This document shows positions 25,198-37,180 of a stretch of 64,000 bases of DNA, piece after piece; positions within the stretch are counted from its first letter, which is position 1, and the number at the start of each line of letters is the position of its first letter. The notes beneath the pieces were generated by a model. It was not told where the DNA came from and made no database searches. It saw only the letters and a list, made by a program, of their open reading frames with translations. Made by a program: the position numbers and the translations under genes. Origin of the DNA: Casuarius casuarius (taxonomy: Eukaryota > Chordata > Aves > Casuariiformes > Casuariidae); contig PTFA01000280.1 of NCBI GenBank assembly GCA_003342895.1, positions 192,331 to 256,330 of the forward strand. The letters are read 5' to 3'.

Positions 25198-25310
25198 GTG
25201 AGAACAGCCATGCTGGGTCAGAGCAGGGTCCGTGGAGCCCAGCGTCCGGCCTCCGTCACAGGCCAGGAGCACGCGTGCCAGAGACGGGCGTACGAGAAGG
25301 ACAAGCGTAT
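25198..25310 (+). mobile_element. Old amniote retroposon fragment (CR1-type, degenerate)
   Basis: The run GAACAGCCATGCTGGGTCAG, followed by GTGGAGCCCAGCGTCC, GGCCTCCGTCACAGGCC and a CCAGAG segment, follows the widespread amniote repeat whose consensus I recall as 'actgggtcagaccaaaggtccatctagcccagtatcctgtctcc'. That repeat is abundant in turtles and crocodilians and sparse in birds. The copy is diverged, has small deletions and shows no intact open frame. It is locally rich in GC and CpG. The family assignment (CR1 tail or a SINE derived from it) is from memory and uncertain; the repeat call itself is firmer. Boundaries are approximate. Confidence 0.65.
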
Positions 25311-28300
25311 TTGGTGCTTCCCCAGAGTACTCCACCAGCCTCCAACGAAGCTGGGCTCCTTGCTCCATGTCTTACTGAAAAATATGATACACTTTTTCTC
25401 TTCTACTTGTACTATTTCTGTCATGCTCAGGCATTCACGGTAATGCAGGGAATTATATCAGCCCTCCTCAGGATTTCTTGATTGAAGTTTCTATAATACA
25501 CTCCAGTCAACGTATTCCTGACTTCAGTTTTAAACTTTTAAAGATGCATTACAAGCCCTTTAAGGTAGCAATTTGACTTTGCAAGTTTTTATAACAATTA
25601 TTAAACTTGCATTTCAGGACCATAACTTGCTTTGCTCACTCAGCAGTTGAAAGAGTCCAAACATACTAGTGGTTAAACATAAATAAATCATGAAACAGGG
25701 GAGAGGGACTGGCGTTAACTCTGAGTTTCAAATTAGTTTTCAGGGCTCCCTCAGGGGCTCCATCAGACCCTGTTCTCTATCATGAACAGGAGAAATTATC
25801 TTCCTCTTGTCTTGGATTCCTTGGAAACTAAGTACAGCTCTAACCATAAGACGCCTGAGTAACCCTGATTGTTCATTTCAACTTTATAGACCCAAGGATT
25901 TCACTTAAAATTCTGCACTGTATGGAATTGTACAGTGTTTTAATTATCCATATTAAAATTCCTGTAAAATTTTATGACACTTGAGTGTAAGCCATCTGTC
26001 CCAAACAATTTTGGACTCAAATTCTGTCCCAAAATGAGCAAGGTATTGTCAAAAGGGGTAGAGAGCATAGTTTTTCCAAAAACATTTTCCCACTTTTTTT
26101 TTTCTCATGCAAGAACTTTTAAAAGATAGTATAGGGTGGGAAAGTTGTACTATCTAGGGTTTTACTGTAAAGAAGTTATAGGGGCTTCAATTAGAGTTTA
26201 ATTTGCACACATCCCTTTAAAAATCCTGACTAATCACCATATGATTTTACAACCTCATGAATGGCAAAAAGGAGACTGCATCTCTCTACCTTTCTTCTGA
26301 AAGATATTCTTGCCTCTCTCCGTTTCCCTAATTATACTAAATCCTAGATTTATTTTAAGCCTACTCCAAATTATATTTATGTATCTGCAGACAGCTTCAG
26401 AAATGTACATCTTAACAGTTTTCCTGACTAACGGTATCATAATTTTCATCAGTTCTGTCAAAGCATGGCCAGTGTCTACAAATCTTCAGCTTAGCCCACA
26501 ACTTTGGTAGCAACAGTGAAAAATCACTGACTTTATAGATCCCAGCTGCTGAAGAGAAAGAGGTCTGCTTCATTCAAATTGGCAGTTACTTTCCTTAATT
26601 AAGTGAATGCTGAACTGGAATCACTCCATACTGCCCTCTTTCCTTTCACATTCAACTATAGCTCACCGGTTGGATCAAAGCATTATTTCTGAACATATGC
26701 AGCTTTTACAGGGTAAGTAGTGGAGACAGCACAAATTTTGATTTATCATTTCAACTAACCCTGGGTGACTAACTTAAGATGCATAGAGCTTAAGTGTATT
26801 TCCAAATTTACAATTTTGAAATGTTTATGGCAGAAATACAAACCACCTCTCAAAACAGTTATAACTGTTTTACAGACCACATAATGTTGCAGGTCAGGTA
26901 ATCTGGCAAGTAATAAATCCACGCTGGCAGTATTTGGAAATGTTGGTTGAACTGACTTTCCCCAGGATCACACAAACTACTTGATGATATCGGTCTTAGT
27001 TTTCAGTGACGGCATTAAACTGTTTTAATTCTGAGAACCATTATCTGTGCCCAACATGTTTGCTTTCTTTAAAAAACAAAGAAAGCAGAAGATACACATA
27101 TAACAGTCTTTTTCCTAAACTAGCCAGTTACCGCTATTTCCTAGTGCATGTATTTCACTTAATCTTCGTTATTCTTCTGTTGGCAATTTTGCTGTGAAAG
27201 CAGTTTTAGGAAAATGCTTATTTGTTAAAACAAATCTTTTGTGGGTACATTTTAGTCTAAATTTAGCCTTCATTAGGGATTATTTCTCCAGAACGGATCA
27301 AGCGTTATGTCAAGTGTTATGCAGCCAGCAGTATCACCAGCCGCTCAAATAGTATACCTGCCAGTCATTCAAAGCTGACATCCCCACCGGCATGTCACAG
27401 CCTCTGAGGACAACACTAGGACCTAGCTCCTGGCTCAGTGAAATAATAATAGTTTCAAACGACTTGGTTAAAGAGGAAACTCTCTGTAGCTCATGCAGCT
27501 CTTGGCATTCATCAACAATACCAGTGGTACAGGTTTCAGTCAAAGCAGTCTCACAGGGACCNCAAACCCAGAAGGTCTTCATCCCAGGTGAATAACCTGA
27601 CACCAACTATTGCCATTTCTTTAGCAGGTCACTCTGTGTAGGTGTTCTCTCCCCTGCCCCAAACTTATAAAGAAACACAACTCCAAAAGCTCTATTCTGT
27701 CCCAATACAAAACAAGACATCCTCCTCCCACCAAGCCTTCTAGTGACCAGCTCCACCCAGAGCATGGAAGTCAACCCCTCTGTGGCTTTTTGATAGCTTC
27801 TTCAAGAGGAAAACAGACATACGTTGCCTGCTAGTCACCCTTAGAAGTTGCCTTGTTGGTCAAATTCTGCAAATGCAACAAGTATTTGTGAAACTGTGGC
27901 TGGAGAGAAGAAAAAAAGTGATTTAAATGAGTGCTCCCACCAGAGGAAAGCCCACAGTGTGAGCTCAACAGTTATTTGTTCTTCTTGGCCTGCCAAAACT
28001 TAAACATGCAAAACTTACAATCAGAGGCTTTTGCTTATCTAGGTGTGAGGAAAACAGCCAAAGGTGTAGTGGGGCAGGGAATTAAAGGTCATATACAGAA
28101 AGTCAAGTCATCGCAGTGGAAGCTACAACATGGGAATGCAGAACACTAATTGTTAGAAACTTATTTGTTCTCCTTTTCCCAGAAAAACTTTTTAATCTCT
28201 TGTTCTCCTCTGCTTTACCCTTTTATCTACTTACATGGCTCCTGCTTCTAATCAGCCTAGTACCATACCCTCAAAGTCTTTTTTTGGCTGTCCTTACCTA

Positions 28301-29609
28301 TTATCATTTCCACTCCCTTTTCCTATTTTTTACTGTCCTCTGTTGTAACTTGGAAAGGTTTCTTCCTTTCCATGCACAGGACAAAGGCTTCTGCTTTCAG
28401 TTCCAACATCTAAATCCATCCTGTCATCCAGCAGCTGATAGCAGGAGTTACAGAGAAAACACAGTTGATCTTGAGCAGATCAGTTGCTCTACAGGAATGG
28501 CACATGCACCAAACCACAGCCTTTGCAAACAGGATCTTCTATACACATAGTTACACATTAGGTCTTCATTAGCATTGAAGGGAGATCCTTAAAGTTTTTC
28601 AGCAGGACCATTTTAATTTTAAATTTGGAAAGGGATATATGTTTTTCTTTAACTTCACTCTTGGAAACTCTTGGTCTCTCTTTGCTAAAGCTTTACCTCT
28701 AAAAACTTACACAAACATCTAGCCCAGAAAATCTCTGACAAACCAATCATTTCTGCAAAATCATTAGCTGCTAAAAGCAAGACCTGAATGAAATGCTTTA
28801 AACAAACTTCACTATTGGTAAAAAAGGCAGCAAACAACTTAAAAGGGCATTACGAATTCGTGGAAACTACCACCACTCACTGAACAGTTTTGCATCTTAC
28901 TGTAATTGTTTTAGACTTTAATATGCATCTTTATACAATTATACTACAGATTTGAACAAAGAGATACTACAATGCAGATCAGCAGAATTACAGTTCAGCC
29001 TTTTTATCTCCTATTTTAGCAATTAGTTTAAATACCTTCTGTAGTCACCAACATAAAAAGCTCAGTCATGGCAGCATACAATAGTGGGGGGGAGGGGGAA
29101 GATACTCTGCAAGGCGCAATGTTGTTTATGAGAAGGTAAAATCATTTTCATTAGAAATTTGGTAACTGTAAATGAAACCCCCACATTTTACATCTCCTGT
29201 TCTACAAAATGCTATGATGCCTTATTTAGTGCTTATGCCTATATGTAAGTTCCTAAATTGTATTAAATTATATTCTTTAAGTTGATGAGGCACAGCACAG
29301 CACAGTGAAAGTGAGGTGCGCTCACGTTGCTGCCTCACCCATTAGTAGAGTCGTCCAGCACTATCGGAGCAGTGTACTCACAGCAGCAGCAATTCAGAAC
29401 AGGCATCAGGCACTAAATACCCGGCACTTCCACTAAAGAGAACGAAAGCGGGGATGCCGTCTAAAACCTACGACTGCAGCTGAGAACTGTAAATCACTTT
29501 CAGCTTCTTATCAATGTATGAGTCCCAGAAGAGAAGTAACAGAAATTACTAATTTATTTCAAAAAGTGAACAGCAGCCATTTTAACAGCTTTTCTCCAAT
29601 TTCTGCAAG

Positions 29610-29630
29610 AAAAAAAAAAAAAAAGAAAGA
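29610..29630. repeat. A-rich low-complexity tract
   Basis: A run of about 15 A followed by AAAG units on the plus strand, in the large SHANK2 intron. There is no retroposon body next to it that I can recognise. Confidence 0.8.
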
Positions 29631-32600
29631 AAAGGCAGCAAGCAGCACTTGGTTAAGCCTATGCTAGATTCACCACAATGTAAAGACACTGTACCACTGC
29701 TCAGCCTGAGCCAGGAAAAGGTTCCTTAGCTACCTGTCTAGCATTAAATACCTCATCACTTGCAATAGGAGGCAGAAACAGAATTCTTCAAAAGATACCA
29801 ATCAATTTTAAATATATAGTGATGTATACATATGATATGTATGTGACAACTGCATTTTTCCAAGAAGATTATAACATTTATATAAAATTTCCACATGAAA
29901 CCAGATATCAAGCTACATAAAGTATTTCTGCATCAAATTGACAGCTTGCACAAAAACTAGTGCAATTATTCTGTAGCACACGTAACGTTTAAAGTATTAA
30001 CACAGCACCAATTACATCACAGCTTTGGGACAAGCATCAAGCTATTCGGCAGGTAGATTCTGCGGGTTAGAAAAATAAAATAAAACAAAGAGAAAAAGCA
30101 CTACACAGCATGCTGAATTACAGGGCTGAATAGTTCCCAGTGCCCCGAAGAACCTCTCGGAGCTGTGCAGGACTGAAGCTCTCACAGCTCTGCTGCACAA
30201 TGCGGACGACAACATCAACAGGCAATTGCTGGGATACACAATGGAGAAGCAGCTCTCATTTTTGGTATGTGTTTGTATGTAAATCGGCTTTTGAGGAATT
30301 CCCTCTGTCAGCTTCTACGCTCCTAAGCTATGGATGCTGCCACCCAACTCTGAGCAGGGACAGCAGGGTTAATGAATTAAACTTTCATCTAAGCTTTCTT
30401 ACATGTACCTTCCCCGATGACACGATCCAGTTTTCCTCCTCCTTCATTCAAAAAAAAGACAACTAAAACCAGAAGGCAAATCAGTTGGTCCCACCATTAA
30501 CTTTGTGGCAGCGAGCCTTTGAACAGGTTTACGTGGGCGCTTCATAAACTGCCATAGCCAAAGGATGTCATGAGAAGGCAGCAAGAAAACTTCTCTCGTA
30601 CAGCAATGACTAGCAGTTAAAGCAGTTAGAAGAAAGACGTGGAAGTTGACTGTATTATGACAAAAGTTAGGAAGACGCAAAAAAGACAAAAAACCTTGCA
30701 GTTCCACGGTACACCTCATATTTGTATTCCATTTGGCAAGAACTTCTGCTATTTCACTATCTGGGGAGGGGGGAAGATGATGCAGTTAATGCCGTAGTAA
30801 AAGTGCCCACATTTGTGCTCTAAAGTTTCCCAATCCATGAGGGTAACTGGATCACATTTTTTTCCATCAAATCCAGTTTATGATCTACATATACTAACAA
30901 AATTGCTTGTATTTGTTATGCCTCCAGAATTTTAAAAGTAACAGTTAACACTATCATCAATCGCATCATCTTTAAAAAAGTGCTAACACCTTACACTCGA
31001 AATAAAAACTATTTCAGGCAACTTAATTTGATAACTTAATTTCTTATACACATATTGGGAAAGATTTTATTTGCATTCTCTCTGGTTTTCTTGGCCGAAC
31101 CATTCACTATCTTGTCTTGACAGAATTAATCAATTCCCTCACGTCAATTGAAAATGCAGGTAAAAATAGTAATTTGTAAGAGTATTCCAACATCCAGCCT
31201 ATGGCCTAACAGTAATTCCTGTTATTACAATGCAATCCATCCATGACAAAACATAACTTCATGAAAAAAGTGATTTAAGGCCTATAAATATTTTTCTTTG
31301 AATTTTGACTAGCCCTCTGAAGAATACTCACAACGCTTTGGAAGTTTTTGCTCTACCGGTGTGCGATAATGGCCATCGAGCCTAGTCAAGGCAGACCCAA
31401 ACATTTTGCAAACAAGGCACAATAGGTTTTTTCCTGCTGGAAAACACTCAAAAACAATGTCCCATGGTTGTCAGAACAACTGCTGACCACAAATGCAGGG
31501 AAGATATAAAACTCTAGAGACATGATGGAGCACTCTTGTGACACCTCCCTGCAACTTTGCTGGTGCGCCTAGTCCTCTGTGTCCAACAACGGCTCCCGCT
31601 AGGATAAGGTATCCCACTAGGATGCCCTCTCTCCATGTGTGCCACTGCAACAAAGCCTATCTTCTCCTTCATCACGTGCATCAGATTAAAGGAAAGTCAT
31701 TAGAAGTAAACTGTTTTTTAAAAAGTTCCATTAATATAGTAAAGGAATTTCTACAGAGGAATTTTAGCCATAGCAGCACATGACAGCTGCAAAAGCCAAC
31801 ATTTTTGCAGAAAAGAATTAATGCATCACTTCAGCATTTAAATCAGATAATACATTTGACCTGGTAGCTTCAAATACTATATTTGCATTGTATTTAATGA
31901 TTATTTGTACTGGCAAACAACTCTCTCTGCTTTTCTTCATGTTAGTAAGAGTACTATTCATTTTCCTGAAGTATTAATGTATGGATAAACCAACCCCTTA
32001 TGCAAAGCAGAAACAGGGTTTAATGAACCTCCATTATGCAAGCTACACATTTTCCTAAAGACAAAAAATGCCATGTACAATGTATTATCCTGCATGTGAA
32101 TAAACCCATTAATATAAATTTCTAAACATATTTCGGCTCAGTGATTTTTGTTCTCTAGGAGGGGGAGAGGAGAGAGCGAGGGGAGCACACACTCCCTTCA
32201 AGGACACAAACACCCATCACCTCTGAAAAGGAACTGAACCAGATTTGTTACTACTTTGGTTTCAAAACTCTTCTTAGTACACAGGCACGACTGCCTTGTA
32301 ACAAATGTTTATTATAACTCAGCTGCAATCAGTTTACTATATTCTTTCCTTAGTTTGATAGGACACTAACAGAAAAAATAATCAAAGCAGTGCAGAAATC
32401 GGGAAATATCTTACCGAGAATTGCAGTTAGTTTGACATCATTTGCCTCTTAACAATCCCCCTCCCTAAAGAAGCCCATGTTAGGAATTAAATCTATCGTG
32501 CATGCAACCAAGACAAGTCAGATTTTTAACGTAAGTTCCCTTTCTTGAAGGCAATACACGAGCACCAGTAAAATTACCATTCAGATGTACAAAAAGCTCA

Positions 32601-34644
32601 TCTGCAGCCTCAGTCAGTATTTGAAACTCAACTTTGCATGCTACTGGAGTTTTAAGACAGCAAGGCCTTCCACTCCATTTTGTTCAGGAAAAAAAAGTAT
32701 CTGAACAGTGTTTTGCTATATGGTATGCTTATAAAGGATGAAAAAAGAAGTTTATCTTCAGGCTATACCTCATCTGTAAATCCATCATTACAATAAGTTA
32801 TTGCATGTGTCTCAGATAAACAATTTTCTTCCATCCCAGCAACTAGCTAGATGTGGAAACTCAGTGACTAAAAAACATTGTTTAGTTTTACTAGCATTAT
32901 TTTATGTAAATTCTAAAATTACCACATTTTCTCTACATAAGAGCATGGTAAGCAAGCCTACCTTTCAGCTGGGTTTCTTAGAATTTCCTATTAATTCTAC
33001 CCTTTCCTACCTCCCCCCACTCAACTTCCACTTGCACAGCAGGACTGTCATTACTCTTCCAGATGTGTGTGTGCTGGGCTTCAGATTCTCTCTGGGAACG
33101 ACCCTTCGGTTCTCCTCACTGTTTTGTTTCCCTCGGAAGCTATCGGGAGAACTCTGCTGCTTTCCCGCTTGGGTCTTGGACAGTTGCTACTGATGCCAGG
33201 ACCAGGAACAACCCCAGACATACCCCCATTATCTCATTTCTCAGTAATTAAGCTGTATGAAACTTTTCAATGTATTTGATAAACTTCCTTGCCCAGCTCA
33301 AGTCCTGAATGTGTTAACATGAATTTTTGCAAGCTTTGCTGTTGCACTACACAAGCCAAATACCTTAAAGAAGAAAAAAAAAAAGCAGCAACCCCAGCGC
33401 ACACACATTTCCTATGCTTTCCATGATAAATTAAAAGCAGACACTATAATCCATTCATCTCCAACAGCTTGTCTCAGTAAAGAGATATTTTTGATCACCA
33501 CTGAGATGAGGTTCAAGCCCTTAGTCTGCATATAGCTTTTGGCTTCCCACTTTCCAAATAACCCATCTAAACGATGATAGGATACTGCTTATTTCAGAAA
33601 GGTAGATGGTCTTGCTCCCTCTCTGTAACGGACCCGAAGTTTCTTGGGAAAAAGACAACAAAAAATTCACATGCTTTAGAACCGATACACCCCCAAAGAG
33701 GACAGGGCAGGCATCCTGGATATACAAACTACATCTGTCAGCTTGAACTCCATCCTCTCTCCCCAAATTGTTCAGCCGCCATAGAGAGGAATTTATGAAT
33801 CGTAAGACTATGCGTAACCCTCAGAACAAGGATTAAGAAGATCACATACTAAAAATAACAGTTACCGCATTTTCAGTATATTTTTTTAAAAGACAGCATG
33901 CTACATGAAACTCTGCCATCATCGCTTTACACATTTCAGAATTCTTCTCTTACAAAAAAGGTGTTTTTCTTGAAAACCAAAAAAACCCCAAGCCATAATT
34001 AGACAGTCAGGAGAAAAGTGCAAGAGATTCCAGTATGCCACCACAATTTTCTCAAGACGATAGCAACAGCTAACTGAGATTCTGTGCTTTAAAAAAAATC
34101 ATCCTTCCTACCAGAAGTTGGCTATACATCCAACGTATATGTGTGTGGGAGAAGAACCTGCTTAAAAATCAAGAATACTTAGCAGAAACTGCAAATAAAT
34201 AATTTAAGCATAGCCTAATTTCTACTTAGGATATAAGATACCGTTTAGAACAACAAATCACAAAATTTTATTTCGTTTTTCTTGTCAGCAAGTGTGATTC
34301 TTTGAACAGATAAAAAAAGCCTGATCTTCTGAAGTACCCAACAACGCAAATGCCTCCCGACTGCGGAAGCGGCAGGCACACACAGCTCCCGTGGAATGCT
34401 GATCTCTGTCCTCACTCACAAAAACAAAATAGTGATAGTCATTATTAACTTCATTTTGTAGGCCCCTCCCCTACAAAAAGAATAGTCTATGATAAAAAAC
34501 AATTTAGCTATAGAATGACATCTCGAGAAGCTCAGCTTAACAATTTCCTTCCCTCTTCCCCTCAAAAGCCTAAACCAAAAGCAACAAATAAATAAAACCC
34601 CAAAAGGTTTTGTAAACAGTGTGATCAAATGGAAAAATTCTTAC

Positions 34645-34720
34645 CTTGAAGCATCAAAGCTGTCATAGGATCCAACTGTGTAGTGTCTAAACAGTTTCTT
34701 TGTTCTATCTGTTCGTGTTT
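34645..34720 (-). CDS. SHANK2: SHANK2 linker exon between SH3 and PDZ
   Basis: A 76-bp exon used by long SHANK2 isoforms. The first two bases (AA) complete a codon begun upstream, then 24 codons encode TRTDRTKKLFRHYTVG and SYDSFDAS, and the last two bases (AG) begin the Ser codon finished at 15810. Mammalian SHANK2 has, from memory, ETRADRSKKLFRHYTVGSYD at this place, so the match is nearly complete. The acceptor is excellent (CCCTTTTCTTTGTGCAG at 34721) and the donor is TCAAG with GTAAGA at 34644. The segment is basic and Tyr-rich and joins the SH3 domain to the PDZ domain. It is skipped by the short isoform, which starts downstream. The preceding SH3 exon was not found in the window. Confidence 0.95.
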
Positions 34721-36231
34721 CTGCACAAAGAAAAGGGAACTTTTAATAATACTTCATTTAGGAAAAGAAGACTAAATCAAGTGCTGCTTTTTTGCAATTT
34801 CAAAGCAGATTTTCTGCTATGCATCAGTAAAGGCCAATTTACAGTACTTACAATGAATTAACATGGTCTCAAGTAGTTTTGATGAAAGTTTTGATTTTGC
34901 AATTGAGATATTCTTGTATATAGCACACAAGAAGTGAGAAAGGAGAACTTCTTGTAGATGATATATTACATCATTTACAAGCTTTAAAGTCCCACCCACA
35001 TTCTCAGTGGCAAAACCTTTCAAGTCCAATCTTAACTGGTTATTTTCTAGCCTGGACTAAGAGACAAAATAAGAGAAGAAAGAAGAAAAACCAGCAACTC
35101 ATTTCAGAAGGTTAGGAAAATAGCCAAAGAATGCAAAACAGCTTTTTTTTGTTTTGACACATGCACAAAAAACTAAAGCTATTTCTACGGTCTTATTAGG
35201 CATACAGAGAATAGGATAGGGGGAAAAGTAAGTGCCCACGTTCATTGCCGCCTATCAAATCTCACAGGAGATATTGCCATGAAACTTGTACTCCCACGAT
35301 ATAAGCAGAAGCAAACAATCCAACCAACCAGAAATAAAAACACAAAAAAGATAAAGAGAACTCACTTTTGGGAATCATGTATACCCAAAGGAATAAAATT
35401 CAACACATCTGCTGAAAAAGCATTTATAACCTCAAATACATTAAAAATTTATATTTATGCCTTTTCTTAAGAAGAAAACAATCCATGCCATTGAAGGAAC
35501 CCCCACACCCCACTGGTTGCAGCATTAATTTATAGGACCATAAACTTTATGTTCAAAAAAAATCTATTTCCACCATCAGATTCACCAAGATTAATGCTGG
35601 TTTAGTATGGATATAACAGGTGAAGCACTTAGTTTAGAACCATATCTGGAGAATGACAGACAACAAAGCTAAACATCTCTCTTTCTCTTGGATCAGAAAG
35701 AAGCTCTCAACACTCACTGCTTTGAATGGATATCTATAAGAGCATCAGTAAATTGAGCAAGCAGAGACTATAATCTAAAACTACACCAAAGGGCTATCAC
35801 AAAAAAGTTATAAATTACACTTTTGGGGAAGAAGAAAAAATTGTACGGTAAGTAGGTAATTCATTGTCACATTCTTCTTCAGAATAACATACAAACACAT
35901 ACAAGTTTACTCCAAAGGGGAATTCAAATAAAGTAAAACTTTAACAAAAGAAAGGGAGTGAGAAGCCTTCTTTGGTAGCTTTATATATTACAATAATTGT
36001 TGTTAAAAAAAAGTATCAGTTTTCTGAGCCTCATCCAACTTGGATTTTAGTACAATAATATTAGGTTATTTGTTTTTTCTCAGACAGTGATCTTTAGTAT
36101 GGCCCCTTTTTATATGGCTTCTTCATTCAAAGGAAGATACNCAGTAACTAGAGTTTTTGACACACACAAAAGTCTTGCCTAAGTACAAGCTGGTCCTCAA
36201 GTGCCATCGCATTAAGCTGGCTGAACAGTCA

Positions 36232-36462
36232 TCAAAAATCAAATTGAAATACTTCTGGTTTAGCTTGCGACCATGAAATCCTCATCTGCATGGCTGAGGA
36301 ATTTTTCGCTGAAGGCCAGACTGGCTCCACGCAAAAGGTTTTTATTAAGTCTCCAAGTGAGACATAGCCCTCAAGGTACACTGTCTCTATGTCACAGCTC
36401 TTCAGGATGTTAAAAATTCCTCTGAGAAAGGATGCAGTGCTGTCAGAAGACCAAGTGCTAGT
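36232..36462 (-). CDS. Candidate exon or decayed coding fragment, function unknown
   Basis: On the minus strand an acceptor of good quality (TTTTTTTCTCTCTGCAG, AG at 36463) is followed by 76 open codons and a TGA at 36234-36232. The peptide looks protein-like: WSSDSTASFLRGIFNILK, then SCDIETVYLEGYVSLGDL, IKTFCVEPVWPSAKN and a short tail. A stop lies in frame just upstream of the pyrimidine tract (36486-36484). In the phase left by the expected SH3 exon (one base carried over) it would read Asp then stop, so it is not an in-frame SHANK2 cassette, although it could act as an alternative terminal exon. No polyadenylation signal is evident close downstream. I do not recognise the family, and an open frame of this length can occur by chance. 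Confidence 0.2.
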   Translation of the reverse strand, partial: TSTWSSDSTASFLRGIFNILKSCDIETVYLEGYVSLGDLIKTFCVEPVWPSAKNSSAMQMRISWSQAKPEVFQFDF

Positions 36463-36692
36463 CTGCAGAGAGAAAAAAACACATCAGTGCTGGGTGTCTG
36501 GCTTTGAAGATGGCTGAGGAGCACTTTGCGGGACAAAGTACTGGGATTCAGACTTTGGGAAGAAGGCACGGACAAAGTGATTACTTCCTTGCTTCAGCTA
36601 GCACGGGTTGCAGCTGGCTGGCAGAGTAGACAGGTGACTTCGTCAGAGTGCTGCACCAATTTCAAAGACGCAAGAAAAGTAGGACTAAAATT

Positions 36693-36724
36693 AAAGAAAA
36701 AAAAAAAAAAAGAAAAAAGAAAAC
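36693..36724. repeat. A-rich low-complexity tract
   Basis: Nearly pure A with a few G on the plus strand, just before the CpG-rich element at about 36.88 kb. It explains the Lys run in the open frame that crosses it. Confidence 0.8.
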
Positions 36725-36879
36725 ATTTTGTGAAGACCAGCCAGCCTCCTTCCTACACGATGGCCAGAGAGGGAGAAAAACCCTATTACCATTTGAATCC
36801 CACTACACAGCTTTGTTCAGGGTTATTTTGTCCCCCCTATATTTTGTGCCAGAGACACCTCACCTTTACCCCTTTGCCT

Positions 36880-37180
36880 GCCGCAGCAGCTAGGTACCTC
36901 CTGCCTGCCCTCACCCCGTCCCTTGCTGGGACACCCCGCAGAGACCCAGCCTGCACCCGCGATCGCCAGCACCTACGCCTAAAGGCAGCCGAAGGTGAGC
37001 CAGCCGGCACGCGAGCCGCAGGACTACGTGCCGCCTTTCACAGAGCCGCGGCCACAGGCACGGCGAGCAGCAGCGTCACCCATGGCTGCGTGACAGCTCT
37101 GCAAGGAGATCTGGTTTCGAAGCCACTGCGCGCCTGTGCCTCTGAATGCATTGCAGAGGCATCAGCGAGTTTTACGGGTC
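36880..37180. promoter_or_regulatory. Intragenic CpG-rich element upstream of linker exon
   Basis: A segment dense in GC and CpG (for example CCCGCGATCGCC and GAGCCGCGGCC) sits in AT-rich intron about 2.2 kb upstream, in SHANK2 sense, of the linker exon. A plus-strand donor-like site (GAAG then GTGAGC at 36995) and a minus-strand one (ACGGG then GTGAGG at about 36914) are both present, so a promoter for either strand is conceivable. A 233-codon plus-strand frame (36526-37227) runs through it. It has a poly-Lys stretch from the A-rich tract and Ala/Arg-rich composition from the GC-rich part, which is what a chance frame would show. Confidence 0.4.

Larger units (their letters stand above)
15811..34644 (-). 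other. SHANK2: SHANK2 18.8-kb intron between linker exon and first PDZ exon
   Basis: For the long isoform this is one intron, with donor TCAAG then GTAAGA at 34644 and the acceptor at 15811. Its last 92 bases double as coding sequence of the short isoform. It is mostly AT-rich and without recognisable genes. It contains a G-quadruplex motif (18420-18440), a CA microsatellite (18764-18787), a pair of related 48-bp segments (17701 and 21328), a candidate cassette exon (22787-22887), an old amniote retroposon fragment (about 25198-25310) and an A-rich tract (29610-29630). Confidence 0.9.

Noticed and set aside
28116..28550. 144-codon plus-strand frame with hydrophobic, membrane-like stretches
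   Set aside because: The hydrophobic runs come from a pyrimidine-rich stretch (Leu/Phe codons). There is no family match and no convincing promoter or splice context.
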